DNA of 64,000 nt, from the NCBI GenBank assembly GCA_016182965.1, contig JACPFM010000035.1:1-64000 (forward strand). Reading direction: 5' to 3'. The DNA is from Deltaproteobacteria bacterium. GTDB taxonomy: Bacteria; Myxococcota_A; Polyangia; Polyangiales; JADJMO01. Positions 17,185-29,051 of this stretch are shown here, piece after piece (position 1 is the stretch's first letter; each line of letters starts with the position of its first letter). Under the pieces are notes generated by a model. The model worked only from the letters and a program-made list of their open reading frames with translations, was not told the DNA's origin and did not search any database. A program made the position numbers and the translations under genes.

Positions 17185-17553
17185 ATGCACATCGCGATCA
17201 CGTTCCGCCACCTCGAGTCGACTGAAGCCATCAAGGACTACGCGCACGACAAGGTCGGACGAGTCCAGAAGTTCCTCCGAAAACCGATGAAGGCGAACGT
17301 GACTCTGAGTATCGAGAAGGGGCAGCAGATCGCCGAGGTGAGCGTGAACGCCGGCTCCGAGCACTACACGGCGAAGGAGTCGAGCGAGAACATGTACGGG
17401 TCGATCGACCGCGTGGTCGACAAGCTCATGCATCAGGTCCAGCACGCGAAGACCGTGAAGGTCGGCAGCAAGCGTGGCGGGATGAGCGCCGGTGAGTTCG
17501 CGCGGATCTCGCAGGCCGAGATCGAGCGGACGCCCGCCGCCAACGAGGACTGA
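17185..17553 (+). CDS. hpf: ribosome hibernation promoting factor (HPF/YfiA, short form-like)
   Basis: The 122-residue protein starts at ATG 17185, with GGAGG 6-10 bases upstream; a longer frame from 17008 is not needed. The fold elements are clear: MHIAITFRHLESTEAIKDYA, then LRKPMKANVTLSIEKGQQIAEV, then YTAKESSENMYGSIDRVVDKL. Long HPF proteins have a second dimerisation domain of about 60 residues. Here only a 25-residue tail follows, so this is the short type that usually needs a partner such as RMF for 100S dimers or simply inactivates 70S ribosomes in stationary phase. It sits after rpoN as in many Proteobacteria and is followed by a strong terminator. Confidence 0.95.
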   Translation: MHIAITFRHLESTEAIKDYAHDKVGRVQKFLRKPMKANVTLSIEKGQQIAEVSVNAGSEHYTAKESSENMYGSIDRVVDKLMHQVQHAKTVKVGSKRGGMSAGEFARISQAEIERTPAANED

Positions 17554-17586
17554 CCTGCTCCCCCGGGCCCCCGAGGCCCGAACGCA

Positions 17587-17625
17587 GCGAGCCGCGGGCG
17601 ATCTCGTCCGCGGCTCGCGGTCTTT
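17587..17625 (+). terminator. Rho-independent terminator after hpf
   Basis: An 11-bp perfect stem (17587-17597 with 17608-17618) has a 10-base loop and is followed by GGTCTTT. It separates rpoN-hpf from the ptsN operon, so the latter should have its own promoter within 17626-17732. I could not identify that promoter. Confidence 0.75.
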
Positions 17626-17732
17626 CCGGGCGGCCCGTCCCGCGTCCCCGGGGCGACTCGGCCAGCGAGCCGCGGCCTACGCCCGCACAGGCATCTGGAC
17701 GCCCAAGCAAAGGCGCGCGACAACGGTGGACG

Positions 17733-18203
17733 ATGCGCCTCGTGGAGATCCTGGCCGAGGACCGCGTCGTGCTCGCTCGGGGCATTCCCGACAAGCCCGC
17801 CGCGCTCTCCGCGATTGCGCAGCTGCTCGCCAGGGGCGCCGGCGTCGACCTCGGGGCCGTCCGTGGGGTGCTCGAAGAGCGCGAGTCGCTGCAGTCGACC
17901 GGCATCGGTGACGGTGTGGCGATCCCGCACGGTTTCCTCGGCGAGCTCGGCACGCAGGTCGCGGGGCTGATGGTGGTGCCCGAGGGCGTCCCGTTCGACG
18001 CGATCGACGGGCGGCCGGCGCGCATCATCCTCGGCGTGGTCGGCCCGAAGAAGGGCATGCACGCGCAGGTCGAGCACTTGCGCATTCTCGCTCGGGTGTC
18101 GAAGGTGCTGCGTGAGCCGGGGCTTCGCGAGAAGATCCTCGGCGCCCCCGACGCGGTCACCATCTTCACCCTGGTCAAGGACGCCGACGCACGCACACCC
18201 TGA
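17733..18203 (+). CDS. ptsN: PTS nitrogen-regulatory IIA protein
   Basis: The 156-residue protein carries the EIIA domain of the fructose/nitrogen type. The phosphorylated histidine lies in GVAIPHG (His66). Leader and core motifs match family members (ESLQSTGIGDGVAIPHG and LGVVGPKKGMHAQ). It accepts phosphate from HPr and acts as a signalling protein, not in sugar uptake. Its stop overlaps the hprK ATG by one base, so it begins a tightly coupled operon. No membrane PTS component is present in the window, which supports a purely regulatory system. Confidence 0.94.
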   Translation: MRLVEILAEDRVVLARGIPDKPAALSAIAQLLARGAGVDLGAVRGVLEERESLQSTGIGDGVAIPHGFLGELGTQVAGLMVVPEGVPFDAIDGRPARIILGVVGPKKGMHAQVEHLRILARVSKVLREPGLREKILGAPDAVTIFTLVKDADARTP

Positions 18204-19285
18204 TGGACCCTCGCGACTCCTCCCCGAACTTCCCCTCCGAAGCGCTCCGCGCCGCGGATCCGGTGAGCGTAGGGGACGACGTGCCGCAGGGCATCAGCGT
18301 CGCGGAGCTGATCGACGACCCGACGCTCGACCTGCGCATCGTGGCGCACGCGGGCCGCGCGGGGCTCGATCGCCGCATCCGCAACGCGCGGGTGCAGAAG
18401 TCCGGGCTCGCGCTGGTCGGTCACTTCCACGGCCTCGAGTCCTGGCGGCTGCAGATCCTCGGGGCCACCGAGATATCGTTCCTCGAGTCGCTCGACGCGC
18501 CGACGCGGGCGCGCGCGTGCGACGGCTTCACCGCGCTGCGCCCCTGCGCGGTGGTGGTCACCCGCGGCGTGCAGCCGCTCGCCGAGCTCGTCGAGGCGTG
18601 CGAGCGGCACGACACGCCGCTCCTGGTCACCGACCAGAAGTCGTCGTCGACCATCAACGCGATCCACTCGTACCTCGACGACCGCCTCGCGCCCCGCGCG
18701 CGCATCCACGGCGTGCTGGTCAGCATCTTCGGCATCGGCGTGCTGCTCCTCGGTCGCAGCGGCATCGGCAAGAGCGAGTGCGCGCTCGACCTGGTCATGC
18801 GCGGTCACCGCCTGGTCGCCGACGACGTCGTCGACTGCGCGCTCGTGCGCGTGTCGTCGGCGAACGGTCCGGCGCGCAAGGTGGTGGTCGGCGCCCCCGC
18901 GGCGTTGCTCGAGCACCACATCGAGATCCGCGGCCTCGGCATCCTCAACGTGAAGGATCTGTTCGGCGTCACCGCCGTCTGCGAGCGCATCGCCATCGAT
19001 CTCGTGGTCAAGCTGTCCGACGCCGCCGAAGGCACCCAGGGCCTCGACTTCGACCGCCTCGGCGTCGACGAGCGCCACCACGACATCCTCGGCGTCGCCA
19101 TCACCGAGGTGACCATCCCGGTGCGCCCCGGCCGCGACATCGCCGCCATCCTGCAGATCGCCGCGCGCAACGAGCTGCTCAAGCGCGCCGGGCACTACGG
19201 CGCCCGCGCGTTCCGCGATCGGCTCGAGCAGGCGCTGCTCGGCGGCGTCGCGGACATCGGGGGCGGGAAGGGGGGAGCGCGATGA
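18203..19285 (+). CDS. hprK: HPr kinase/phosphorylase
   Basis: The 360-residue protein has the N-terminal HprK domain (about 30-155) and the C-terminal kinase domain. Walker A is GRSGIGKSE (residues 184-192), preceded by the conserved HGVLVSIFGIGVLL. The HprK signature is IEIRGLGILNVKDLFG, and the second catalytic acidic cluster is in VADDVV. It phosphorylates a serine of HPr with ATP and removes it again by phosphorolysis. HPr in this operon retains that serine (Ser51). The C-terminus extends past the usual length by a Gly-rich tail. It overlaps rapZ by ATGA. Confidence 0.96.
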   Translation: MDPRDSSPNFPSEALRAADPVSVGDDVPQGISVAELIDDPTLDLRIVAHAGRAGLDRRIRNARVQKSGLALVGHFHGLESWRLQILGATEISFLESLDAPTRARACDGFTALRPCAVVVTRGVQPLAELVEACERHDTPLLVTDQKSSSTINAIHSYLDDRLAPRARIHGVLVSIFGIGVLLLGRSGIGKSECALDLVMRGHRLVADDVVDCALVRVSSANGPARKVVVGAPAALLEHHIEIRGLGILNVKDLFGVTAVCERIAIDLVVKLSDAAEGTQGLDFDRLGVDERHHDILGVAITEVTIPVRPGRDIAAILQIAARNELLKRAGHYGARAFRDRLEQALLGGVADIGGGKGGAR

Positions 19286-20382
19286 GCTCGCACGGGGGGT
19301 TGCAGGCGAGCGCGCCGGTCGGCTCGGGGGCGAGCGAGCGCGCGGGGCGCACCGAGGTGGTGGTCGTCACCGGCCTCAGCGGCGCCGGCAAGTCGACGGC
19401 CATCCACGCCCTCGAGGACCTCGGCTTCTACTGCTGCGACAACCTGCCGACCGGGTTCGCGCCCGAGATGGTCGACCTCTGCGAGCGCGGCGGCATCGAT
19501 CGCATCGCGCTCGGCTTCGACGCGCGCCTCGGCAACTTCCTCGTCGCCGTCGACGAGGTGATGGACGCGCTCGACGCCTCCGGCACGCGCGATCTGCACG
19601 TGCTGTTCATCGACGCGAGCGACGAGTCCATCGTGCGGCGCTTCAGCGAGACGCGCCGGCCGCATCCGCTCGCGCCCGAGGGCGACGTCGTCGAGGGCAT
19701 CCTCCGCGAGCGCGAGCGCCTCGCGCCGATGCGCGCTCGCGCCACCCGCGTCATCGACACCACGCGCTTCACGGTGCACGAGCTCCGGCGCGCGCTGGTC
19801 GCGCAGTTCTCGCCGGCCGTCGGCGAGCTCGGACGCATGGTCACGCGCGTCGTGTCCTTCGGGTTCAAGTTCGGCGCGCCCGTCGACTGCGATCTCGTGC
19901 TCGATGTGCGGTTCCTCGCCAACCCGTTCTTCGTGCCGACCATGAAGCACCGCCCGGGCACCGACCCCGACGTCGCGTCGTTCGTGCTCGACACGGCCGA
20001 GGCGGAGCAGTTCGTCGAGCAGGTCGAGAAGCTGCTCGCGTCGACGATTCCGCTCTACGCGCGTGAGGGCAAGGCGTACCTCACCGTCGGCATCGGCTGC
20101 ACCGGCGGGCGCCACCGGTCGGTCGCGGTCGCCGAGGAGCTCGGTCGACGCTTGCGCGACCATGGCATTCCGCTCGTGAACGTCACCCACCGCGACGTCG
20201 CCCGCGGCGACGTGGCGGGGTCGCGCGGGTCGGAGCCCGGCCCGATCGAGCCGCCGCTCCTCCCGTACTCCAGGCCTTCCAGCGCGCTCGAAGAGCTACC
20301 GTCAGGCGCCGATCGTGCGCCTGCACGTGGCTCGCCGCCCGGTGCGCCCCGCGCTACTCCTGGAGACAGGAGGGGGACATGA
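19282..20382 (+). CDS. rapZ: RapZ/YvcJ-type nucleotide-binding protein
   Basis: The 366-residue protein matches RapZ. It has a P-loop VVVTGLSGAGKST (Walker A about residues 31-39), LGFYCCDNLPT, FIDASDESIVRRFSETRRPH, and the C-terminal domain with FVPTMKHRPGTD and VGIGCTGGRHRSVAV. Residues about 300-366 are a low-complexity extension (Ser/Pro/Gly-rich) not found in the ~285-residue enterobacterial protein. In Enterobacteria RapZ adapts RNase E to a small RNA; in Firmicutes YvcJ binds nucleotides. Which role applies here is unknown. Overlaps of 4 bases on both sides show operon translation. Confidence 0.95.
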   Translation: MSSHGGLQASAPVGSGASERAGRTEVVVVTGLSGAGKSTAIHALEDLGFYCCDNLPTGFAPEMVDLCERGGIDRIALGFDARLGNFLVAVDEVMDALDASGTRDLHVLFIDASDESIVRRFSETRRPHPLAPEGDVVEGILRERERLAPMRARATRVIDTTRFTVHELRRALVAQFSPAVGELGRMVTRVVSFGFKFGAPVDCDLVLDVRFLANPFFVPTMKHRPGTDPDVASFVLDTAEAEQFVEQVEKLLASTIPLYAREGKAYLTVGIGCTGGRHRSVAVAEELGRRLRDHGIPLVNVTHRDVARGDVAGSRGSEPGPIEPPLLPYSRPSSALEELPSGADRAPARGSPPGAPRATPGDRRGT

Positions 20383-20659
20383 GCTCCGACGGCGAGGCGC
20401 GCGCGAAATTCCAGATCGCCAACGTGCTCGGCCTGCACGCGCGCGCCGCGACCAAGCTCGTGCAGCTCGCCAGCAAGTATCCGTGCGAGGTCACCGTCGG
20501 GCGCGAGGGGCAGACGGCCAACGCCAAGAGCGTCATGGGCGTGCTGCTGCTCTGCGCCTCCAAGGGCACCTGGCTCGACGTGATCGCACGCGGCGATCGC
20601 GCGAACGAGTGCGTGGGCGCGATCGGCGAGCTCATCGCCAGTCGCTTCGGCGAGCCGGA

Positions 20660-20663
<4 letters not shown>
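20379..20663 (+). CDS. ptsH: HPr/NPr phosphocarrier protein
   Basis: The 94-residue protein has the phosphorylated histidine in GLHARAATK (His20) and the regulatory serine in NAKSVMGVLLL (Ser51). Both are needed for transfer from enzyme I and for control by HprK. Its ATG overlaps the rapZ stop (ATGA), with a strong GGAGGGGG site upstream. It should pass phosphate from enzyme I to PtsN. The start of ptsI overlaps its stop by four bases (GTGA). Confidence 0.96.
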
Positions 20664-22589
<1,926 letters not shown>

Positions 22590-22650
22590 AGCACCGAACG
22601 GTTTGAAGCCTGCTGCAACCCGCGATGTTGCGCGATCTTCGCGTCGTACT

Positions 22651-22763
22651 CCCTCCGGTCTCCTCGACGTACTGCCAGTACGCCTGCGTCGCCCTCCGGT
22701 CCGTGCGACGCGAATCTCACGCACACCGCTCGCGCGGACCGGGCCGCTCGCGCGGACCGGGCC
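22651..22763. repeat. intergenic palindromic and direct repeats after ptsI
   Basis: GTACTG-C-CAGTAC (22669-22681) is a near-perfect palindrome flanked by two copies of CCCTCCGGTC (22651 and 22692). Farther on, an 18-bp unit GCTCGCGCGGACCGGGCC is exactly duplicated (22728-22745 and 22746-22763). The composition suggests a short dispersed element rather than a gene. No convincing gene lies in 22590-22984. Confidence 0.6.
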
Positions 22764-22856
22764 GAAGGTCGAAGGTGAGATCGCTGCGCTTGCGGGCTTG
22801 AACGTCTGTCGGCGGGGCGGGCACAACGCTCATGCGCCACGCGGTCGGCTTCGGCC

Positions 22857-22884
22857 TTCGACCTTCGACCTTCGACCTTCGACC
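22857..22884 (-). repeat. heptamer array (GGTCGAA)x4 on the minus strand
   Basis: Read on the plus strand as four TTCGACC units, 100 bases before the HtrA-like gene. A plus-strand (GGTCGAA)x3 array follows that gene at 24277, so the gene is bracketed by inverted arrays. Isolated single units occur near 22765. Confidence 0.85.
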
Positions 22885-22984
22885 CCAGAATGCCGCAGCC
22901 TCGCCGTCCGTCCTTCGATCAGTGCCCCCCCGAACGCCACCCGATGCCGCCGCGCGGCATCCGACTTGCTAAGCTGAGCGCACC

Positions 22985-24274
22985 ATGGCCTCGAGTCTCC
23001 GGTTCCGATCCGCCTTCTCGGCGATTGTCTCGGCGAGCCTCTCGCGGAGAAAGGTGCTCCTCGTCGGCGTGCCGCTGGCGCTGACCGCCTCGTTCCTGGC
23101 GCGTCCTGCGCCGGCCGGACCGCCGGGACCGTGGGTCTTCATCCCCGCGCCCTCCGGTTCGGCTGCGGCGGGGCCCAAGGCGAAGCCCTCCGCCTCGGCC
23201 CCGGGCAAGGGCGGTGGCACCACACCGTTGCCAGGAGTTGGCACTCCCCCTGTAGTCGACGGGATGGAGCGGGCGCGCCTGGCCACCGTGGTCATCGAGC
23301 GCTCCAAGAAGCCGATCGCCCTCGGCATCCTCCTCAGCGAGAAGAACGTCATCCTCACGGCGCGCAGCCCCATCGTGCTCGGCGGCGGCACGAGCGATCT
23401 CGAGGTGCGCTTCCCCGAGAGCGGTCAGACGACCAAGGTCAAGCTGCACCACGAAGACGAGCCGTGGGATCTGGCGCTCCTGGTGCCGTTCTCCTCGAAG
23501 GGCACCGAGGGCGCGAAGGCGTCCGACTCCGACCCGACGTCGTCGATGCAGACCTTCTCCACGTTCGTCCTCCTGAAGACGGGCAAGGTGCAGCCGCAGT
23601 CGACCGCCGTGCTCGGTCGTCGCGACTACCTGTCGCCCGACGGCGAGAACCTCAAAGACGCGCTGTCCATCGATCCGAAGAACGTCGCGATCGGCACCCC
23701 GCTCGTCGACGCCAACGGCGGCGTGGTCGGCGTCATCGGCCGCGCGTGCGCGCCCGGCACCGGAAAGCCGGGCGCGAAGTCGTCGTGCACGCCGGCGCTG
23801 TTCGGCGCGCCGCTGCAGCAGATCCGCAAGTTCCTCAAGTCGTCGCCCGTCATCAAGGCGCCCACGCCCTGGCTCGGCGTCGTCGGCCTGACCGACAAGT
23901 TCGGCGTCCGCGTCATCCAGGTGCAAGAGGGCAGCCCCGCGCAGACCGCCGGGCTGAAGGCGGGCGATCCGGCCAGCGCCGACTACGTGCTCGCCGTCGA
24001 CGGCACGCTGGTGAAGTCCGCCGAGGACCTCGCCGATCAAGTGAAGAAGCGCGCCCCCGGCGACGAGCTCAAGCTGCTCTGCGCGCGCGGCGGTCAGGTG
24101 CGCGAGGTGAAGGTCACGCTCAAGATGACCGAGGAGGACGCCGACAAGAGCAGCAAGGCGCCCTCGCCCCCGTCGCCGATGCCGTCGATCCTCGTCCCGC
24201 TCCCGCCGCTGCCGCCGATCTTCGGCCCGCCCACCGGCGGCGGCGGCAAGGCGAAGATGGGCGAGTCGATGTGA
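22985..24274 (+). CDS. HtrA/DegP-like protein with PDZ domain and degenerate catalytic triad
   Basis: The 429-residue protein has an N-terminal hydrophobic segment (about 24-40, signal anchor or signal peptide), a Pro/Ala-rich linker, a trypsin-like region (about 95-290) and one PDZ domain (about 298-380, with GLKAGDPA and VDGTLVKSAEDL). The catalytic Asp region is kept (DEPWDLALL). The usual His motif (hVVTAxH or similar) reads NVILTAR, and the serine motif GNSGGP reads GTPLVDANGG. It therefore lacks the expected His and Ser and should not cleave peptides. It may bind unfolded proteins or peptides in the periplasm. The proline-rich tail is odd. The gene stands alone between repeat arrays. 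Confidence 0.8.
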   Translation: MASSLRFRSAFSAIVSASLSRRKVLLVGVPLALTASFLARPAPAGPPGPWVFIPAPSGSAAAGPKAKPSASAPGKGGGTTPLPGVGTPPVVDGMERARLATVVIERSKKPIALGILLSEKNVILTARSPIVLGGGTSDLEVRFPESGQTTKVKLHHEDEPWDLALLVPFSSKGTEGAKASDSDPTSSMQTFSTFVLLKTGKVQPQSTAVLGRRDYLSPDGENLKDALSIDPKNVAIGTPLVDANGGVVGVIGRACAPGTGKPGAKSSCTPALFGAPLQQIRKFLKSSPVIKAPTPWLGVVGLTDKFGVRVIQVQEGSPAQTAGLKAGDPASADYVLAVDGTLVKSAEDLADQVKKRAPGDELKLLCARGGQVREVKVTLKMTEEDADKSSKAPSPPSPMPSILVPLPPLPPIFGPPTGGGGKAKMGESM

Positions 24275-24276
24275 GG

Positions 24277-24384
24277 GGTCGAAGGTCGAAGGTCGAAAGT
24301 CCGAGAACGGTTGCGCTGGCCCGTCTCGCTGACGACTGATGACTGACGACTGACGACTTCTTCTCGAGACTGACGACCGACGAC
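24277..24384. repeat. heptamer arrays: (GGTCGAA)x3 then (TGAYGAC)x4 and two degenerate units
   Basis: GGTCGAA units lie at 24277-24297, two bases after the stop of the HtrA-like gene. TGAYGAC units (GTCRTCA on the minus strand) lie at 24330-24357, preceded by CCGTCTCG. Two more units (TGACGAC CGACGAC) are at 24371-24384. Both repeat families thus meet in one 110-bp gap. Confidence 0.85.
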
Positions 24385-24410
24385 CGAAAGCGCTACGCTC
24401 GCGCGACCAC

Positions 24411-25820
<1,410 letters not shown>

Positions 25821-25849
25821 GGTCGAAGGGGTGAGCGGCGTGGACCGGG

Positions 25850-26770
25850 TCACGTCGCGCGCAAGGCCCTGTCGTGCCACAGGGCCATCTCGATGCCGCC
25901 GGGGCCCTGGTTCCACACGTAGTCGTGCGGGCCCTCGCTCACGAACAGCTCGTGCGGGACCTTGCGCGCGGCGAGCTTGCCGCCGAGCGCGACGATCGGA
26001 TCGCGGAACGCGTCCTCGGTCGAGGTCACGATCCGCAGCGGGCGCCCGCCGAGCCTCTGCGCGAACGTGTCGGCGAGCGCGTCGGAGGTCTCGTCGAGCA
26101 CCGCCGGCTGCAGCGCGCCGATGGCGCCGAACAGATCGGCGCGTGAGAGGCCGATGCGCAGCGCGGTGATGCCGCCGAGCGACACGCCGTCGATGCCGGT
26201 CGCCTGCGGCGTGGCGATCACCGGCGCCTCGGCGCGGAGCTTCGGCAAGAGCCGCTCGCCGAGCCACGTTCCATAGACATCGTATGGAACCTCGGAGCCG
26301 ATGCCGCGCGGCAGGTACGGGCACGCGATCACCAGCCCGCCGAAGGGGCGCTTCGCCAGATCGGCGTTGATCGCGGCGAGGCGCGCGGGCGTGACCAGCC
26401 CCCTGAAGTCGGCCGCGCCGAGCGGCGGGTGGTGCAGGCGCGCGAGGGCGCGATCGAGGCCGTACGACTCGACCCACGCATAGGCGCCGGTGCGCGGCGA
26501 GGTCGTCTCGCCCATCCCGTGCAGCGCGATCAGGAGCGGGACCTTCGCGTCGGGGGCGAGCCCGCGCGGCACCAGCACGACGCAGCGCCTCTCGCCATCG
26601 GGTCGAGACGGGGGCTCGGTGGGCAGCTCCCAGTCACGGATCTCGTACGACGCGATCGCCGCGTCGCTCGACTGTGAAGGCGCGGCGGCCTCGGTGCGCT
26701 TGCGCCTCCGGCACGCGGCGGAGAGCGCGCCGGCCGTCGCGAGAGACGCGAGGAAGGCGCGGCGGCGCAT
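25850..26770 (-). CDS. alpha/beta-hydrolase lipoprotein (esterase D-like), copy 2
   Basis: The 306-residue protein starts MRRRAFLASLATAGALSAAC, a short signal with a lipobox-like LSAAC. The hydrolase has an oxyanion region ALHGMGETT, nucleophile Ser197 in DGVSLGG and a likely catalytic His in GPHDY (His282). It resembles secreted esterase-type hydrolases, but the substrate is unknown. The start ATG overlaps the stop of the paralogous gene upstream by one base (TGATG). It converges with the response-regulator gene, with 29 bases between the stops. Confidence 0.85.
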   Translation of the reverse strand: MRRRAFLASLATAGALSAACRRRKRTEAAAPSQSSDAAIASYEIRDWELPTEPPSRPDGERRCVVLVPRGLAPDAKVPLLIALHGMGETTSPRTGAYAWVESYGLDRALARLHHPPLGAADFRGLVTPARLAAINADLAKRPFGGLVIACPYLPRGIGSEVPYDVYGTWLGERLLPKLRAEAPVIATPQATGIDGVSLGGITALRIGLSRADLFGAIGALQPAVLDETSDALADTFAQRLGGRPLRIVTSTEDAFRDPIVALGGKLAARKVPHELFVSEGPHDYVWNQGPGGIEMALWHDRALRAT

Positions 26771-27741
26771 CACGTCCCTCGCCCCCCGTGCAAGGTGCGA
26801 TCGTGCCAGAGCAGCATCTCGATGCCGCCCGGGCCCTTGTTCCACGGGTAATCGTGCGGGCCCGGCGTGATCGCGAACTCGTGCGCGACGCCCTTGCCGG
26901 TGAGGCGCTTGTCGAGCTCGACGAGGGTGTTGCGGTACATGTCCTCGGTCGACGTGACGAGGCGGAGCGGGCGCTTGCCGAGGTGCTGCGCGATGAGGCT
27001 CGTGGCGGCGTCGACCATCGCGGAGTCGACGATCGCCGGCTGGAGCGCGCCGACGACGCCGAACAGATCGGGCCGCGACATCGCGAGGCGGATCGCCGCC
27101 CAGCCCCCGAGCGAGACGCCGTCGATGCCGGTGCTCGCGACGTCGGCGCGCGCGGGGAGCTCCTCGCGGACGCGCGGGAGCAGCCGCTCGCCGAGCCAGC
27201 GCGCGTACAGCTCGATCGGCGTGGCGCCGCCGATGTCCTTCGGCAGGTAGGGGCACGCGACGATGACGCCGCCGAGCGGCGCCGCGGCGAGCGACTCGTT
27301 GATCTCGCTGAGGCGCTCCGAGGTGACCAGCCCCTGGAAGTCCTCTGGGAACAGCGGCGGGTGCAGGAGGCGATCGTAGGTGCGATCGAGCCCGTAGGAC
27401 TTCGCCCAACCCCACGCGCCGGTGGTCGGATCGGTGGTCTCGCCGAGGCCGTGCAGCGCGACGAGCACCGGCAGGCGCGTGCCGGCAGGGATCGGCCGCG
27501 GAGCCAGGATCACCGCGCGCTTGCTGCCGCCCAGCTCGGTTTGGAAGGTCCAGTCGAGGACCTCGACCGTGCGATCGGGCGGCGGCGACGAAGGCTGCGG
27601 CGCCGGCGACGCGGGTGACGGAGCCGCGGCCGCCGTGTGGCTCCGCGGCGAGGCCGAGCGGCTCCGCGGCGAGGCCGAGCGCGTCGGACGCGCGCACGCG
27701 GCGAGCGCGCCGGCGACCGCCAGGAAGCTTCGCCGATCCAT
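26770..27741 (-). CDS. alpha/beta-hydrolase lipoprotein (esterase D-like), copy 1
   Basis: The 323-residue protein is a paralogue of its downstream neighbour, with the same blocks in the same order: VALHGLGETTDPTTGAW, PYLPKDIGG, nucleophile Ser210 in DGVSLGG, and GPHDYPWNKGPGGIEMLLWH. The signal MDRRSFLAVAGALAAC gives a lipobox, followed by a Pro/Ala/Ser linker of about 40 residues that is longer than in copy 2. Both are likely exported and anchored in a membrane. The duplication is not recent, as only the hydrolase motifs are well kept. It is divergent from the MFS-like gene across 59 bases. Confidence 0.85.
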   Translation of the reverse strand: MDRRSFLAVAGALAACARPTRSASPRSRSASPRSHTAAAAPSPASPAPQPSSPPPDRTVEVLDWTFQTELGGSKRAVILAPRPIPAGTRLPVLVALHGLGETTDPTTGAWGWAKSYGLDRTYDRLLHPPLFPEDFQGLVTSERLSEINESLAAAPLGGVIVACPYLPKDIGGATPIELYARWLGERLLPRVREELPARADVASTGIDGVSLGGWAAIRLAMSRPDLFGVVGALQPAIVDSAMVDAATSLIAQHLGKRPLRLVTSTEDMYRNTLVELDKRLTGKGVAHEFAITPGPHDYPWNKGPGGIEMLLWHDRTLHGGRGT

Positions 27742-27800
27742 GCCCGTCGCATACCACGAGAACTTGGCCGCTCGATGGTCGGGTTCTCTACGATCCGCGC

Positions 27801-29018
27801 GTGCGCGACACGCTCACCCCATCGCCAGCGGGGCGCCTCGCGCTCGCGCGGGCGCTGCCCGGGGGGATGGCGACCGCCGCGCTGCTGCCGGATCTGGTGC
27901 GCGCCCGCGGCGGAGACGGCGCGACGTGCCTGCACCTCGGCGCGTTGTTCGCGGTCGGGACGCTGCTGTCGGAGCTGCCCGCGGCGATCTTCGGCGATCG
28001 CGACGCGCGCGTGAACGGCGCGGGCGCGTGGCTGGTGCGCGCGGGCGTCGTGCAAGCGGTCGGCCTCCTCGCGATGGCCGCCGCGCCGGACCTCTCCGCG
28101 CTCGCCCTCGCGGTGATCGTGGTCGGCGTCGGCGCGGGGCTCGCGACCGGGGCCGAGGCGCGCGCCACGCTCGCCGTGGTTCATCAGGCGCGCGCGACCG
28201 CGCGCGACGACGCGCGGGCGGTCGCGCGGTTCGAGGTGCTCGCCGTCCTCGGCAAGACGGCGACGTGCTTCGCCGTGGCGCTGCTCGCCGTCGCGACCGG
28301 GATGGGAACGCGCGCGGCGATCGTGGTCTCGGCGGGTGTCGTGCTGATCGGCGCGCTCCTCGCCCGAACGGTCGACGTCGACGTGATCGCCCACGGTCGG
28401 CGCCGCGCCGCCCGCGACGGCATGACGGATCGCAGGCGACCGTGGTCGATCGGGCCTCTCGCGCTCCTCGCGGCGGTGGCGGCGCTCAGCCTCGTCGCGC
28501 GCGGCACCGATCCGCTGGACGCCTTCGCCGTGGCGAGCCGCGGCGGGCTGCTCGCGGCCGCGGCGCTCCTCGCGGGCAAGGGCCTCGTGGCGCGCGCGAT
28601 CGCGCCGTCGATCGCGCGCGTGCACGGCGTCGCCCTCGCCGCCGTCGTCGCGGCGGTGCCGCTGGCCTTCGCGGCCCGGCTGCCGTCCGGCGCGATGCTC
28701 CCGATCGTGGCCCTCGCCTGCGGCGTCGCGGGCGGCGCGGCCGCGGCGGCGCGCGGGTTGCTGCTCGTGCGGCTGGGTCCTGCGCGCGTCGGCACCGGCG
28801 CGGCCATCGAGGCCACCGTCCGGCGCGTCGCCGTCGCGAGCGCGGCCCTGATCCTCGCGCCGACCGTGCGCGCGCACGGCTTCGTCGGTCCGTACGCCCT
28901 CGCGGCAGCCGTCGCGGTGATCGGCGGCGCCGCGGCCCTGCTCCCGCGTGCAGGGGTCCGTCGGCGGGCTGCGACGAGAGACGCCGGACACGCGGAGATC
29001 ACTGCAGCACGCAACTGA
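27801..29018 (+). CDS. MFS-like polytopic membrane protein
   Basis: The 405-residue product, start GTG 27801, is very Ala/Val/Leu-rich with about 11-12 hydrophobic segments, for example LALAVIVVGVGAGLATGAEA and PLALLAAVAALSLVARG. The order and length fit a major facilitator-type transporter. A weak motif (AEARATLAVVHQARA) may correspond to the loop between helices 4 and 5. No substrate can be named. The ATG in GGMATAALL (27867) is an alternative start but would lose part of the first helix region. Confidence 0.6.
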   Translation: MRDTLTPSPAGRLALARALPGGMATAALLPDLVRARGGDGATCLHLGALFAVGTLLSELPAAIFGDRDARVNGAGAWLVRAGVVQAVGLLAMAAAPDLSALALAVIVVGVGAGLATGAEARATLAVVHQARATARDDARAVARFEVLAVLGKTATCFAVALLAVATGMGTRAAIVVSAGVVLIGALLARTVDVDVIAHGRRRAARDGMTDRRRPWSIGPLALLAAVAALSLVARGTDPLDAFAVASRGGLLAAAALLAGKGLVARAIAPSIARVHGVALAAVVAAVPLAFAARLPSGAMLPIVALACGVAGGAAAAARGLLLVRLGPARVGTGAAIEATVRRVAVASAALILAPTVRAHGFVGPYALAAAVAVIGGAAALLPRAGVRRRAATRDAGHAEITAARN

Positions 29019-29051
29019 CACTGCCCATCGGTCGAACTAGTCTCGACCCCG

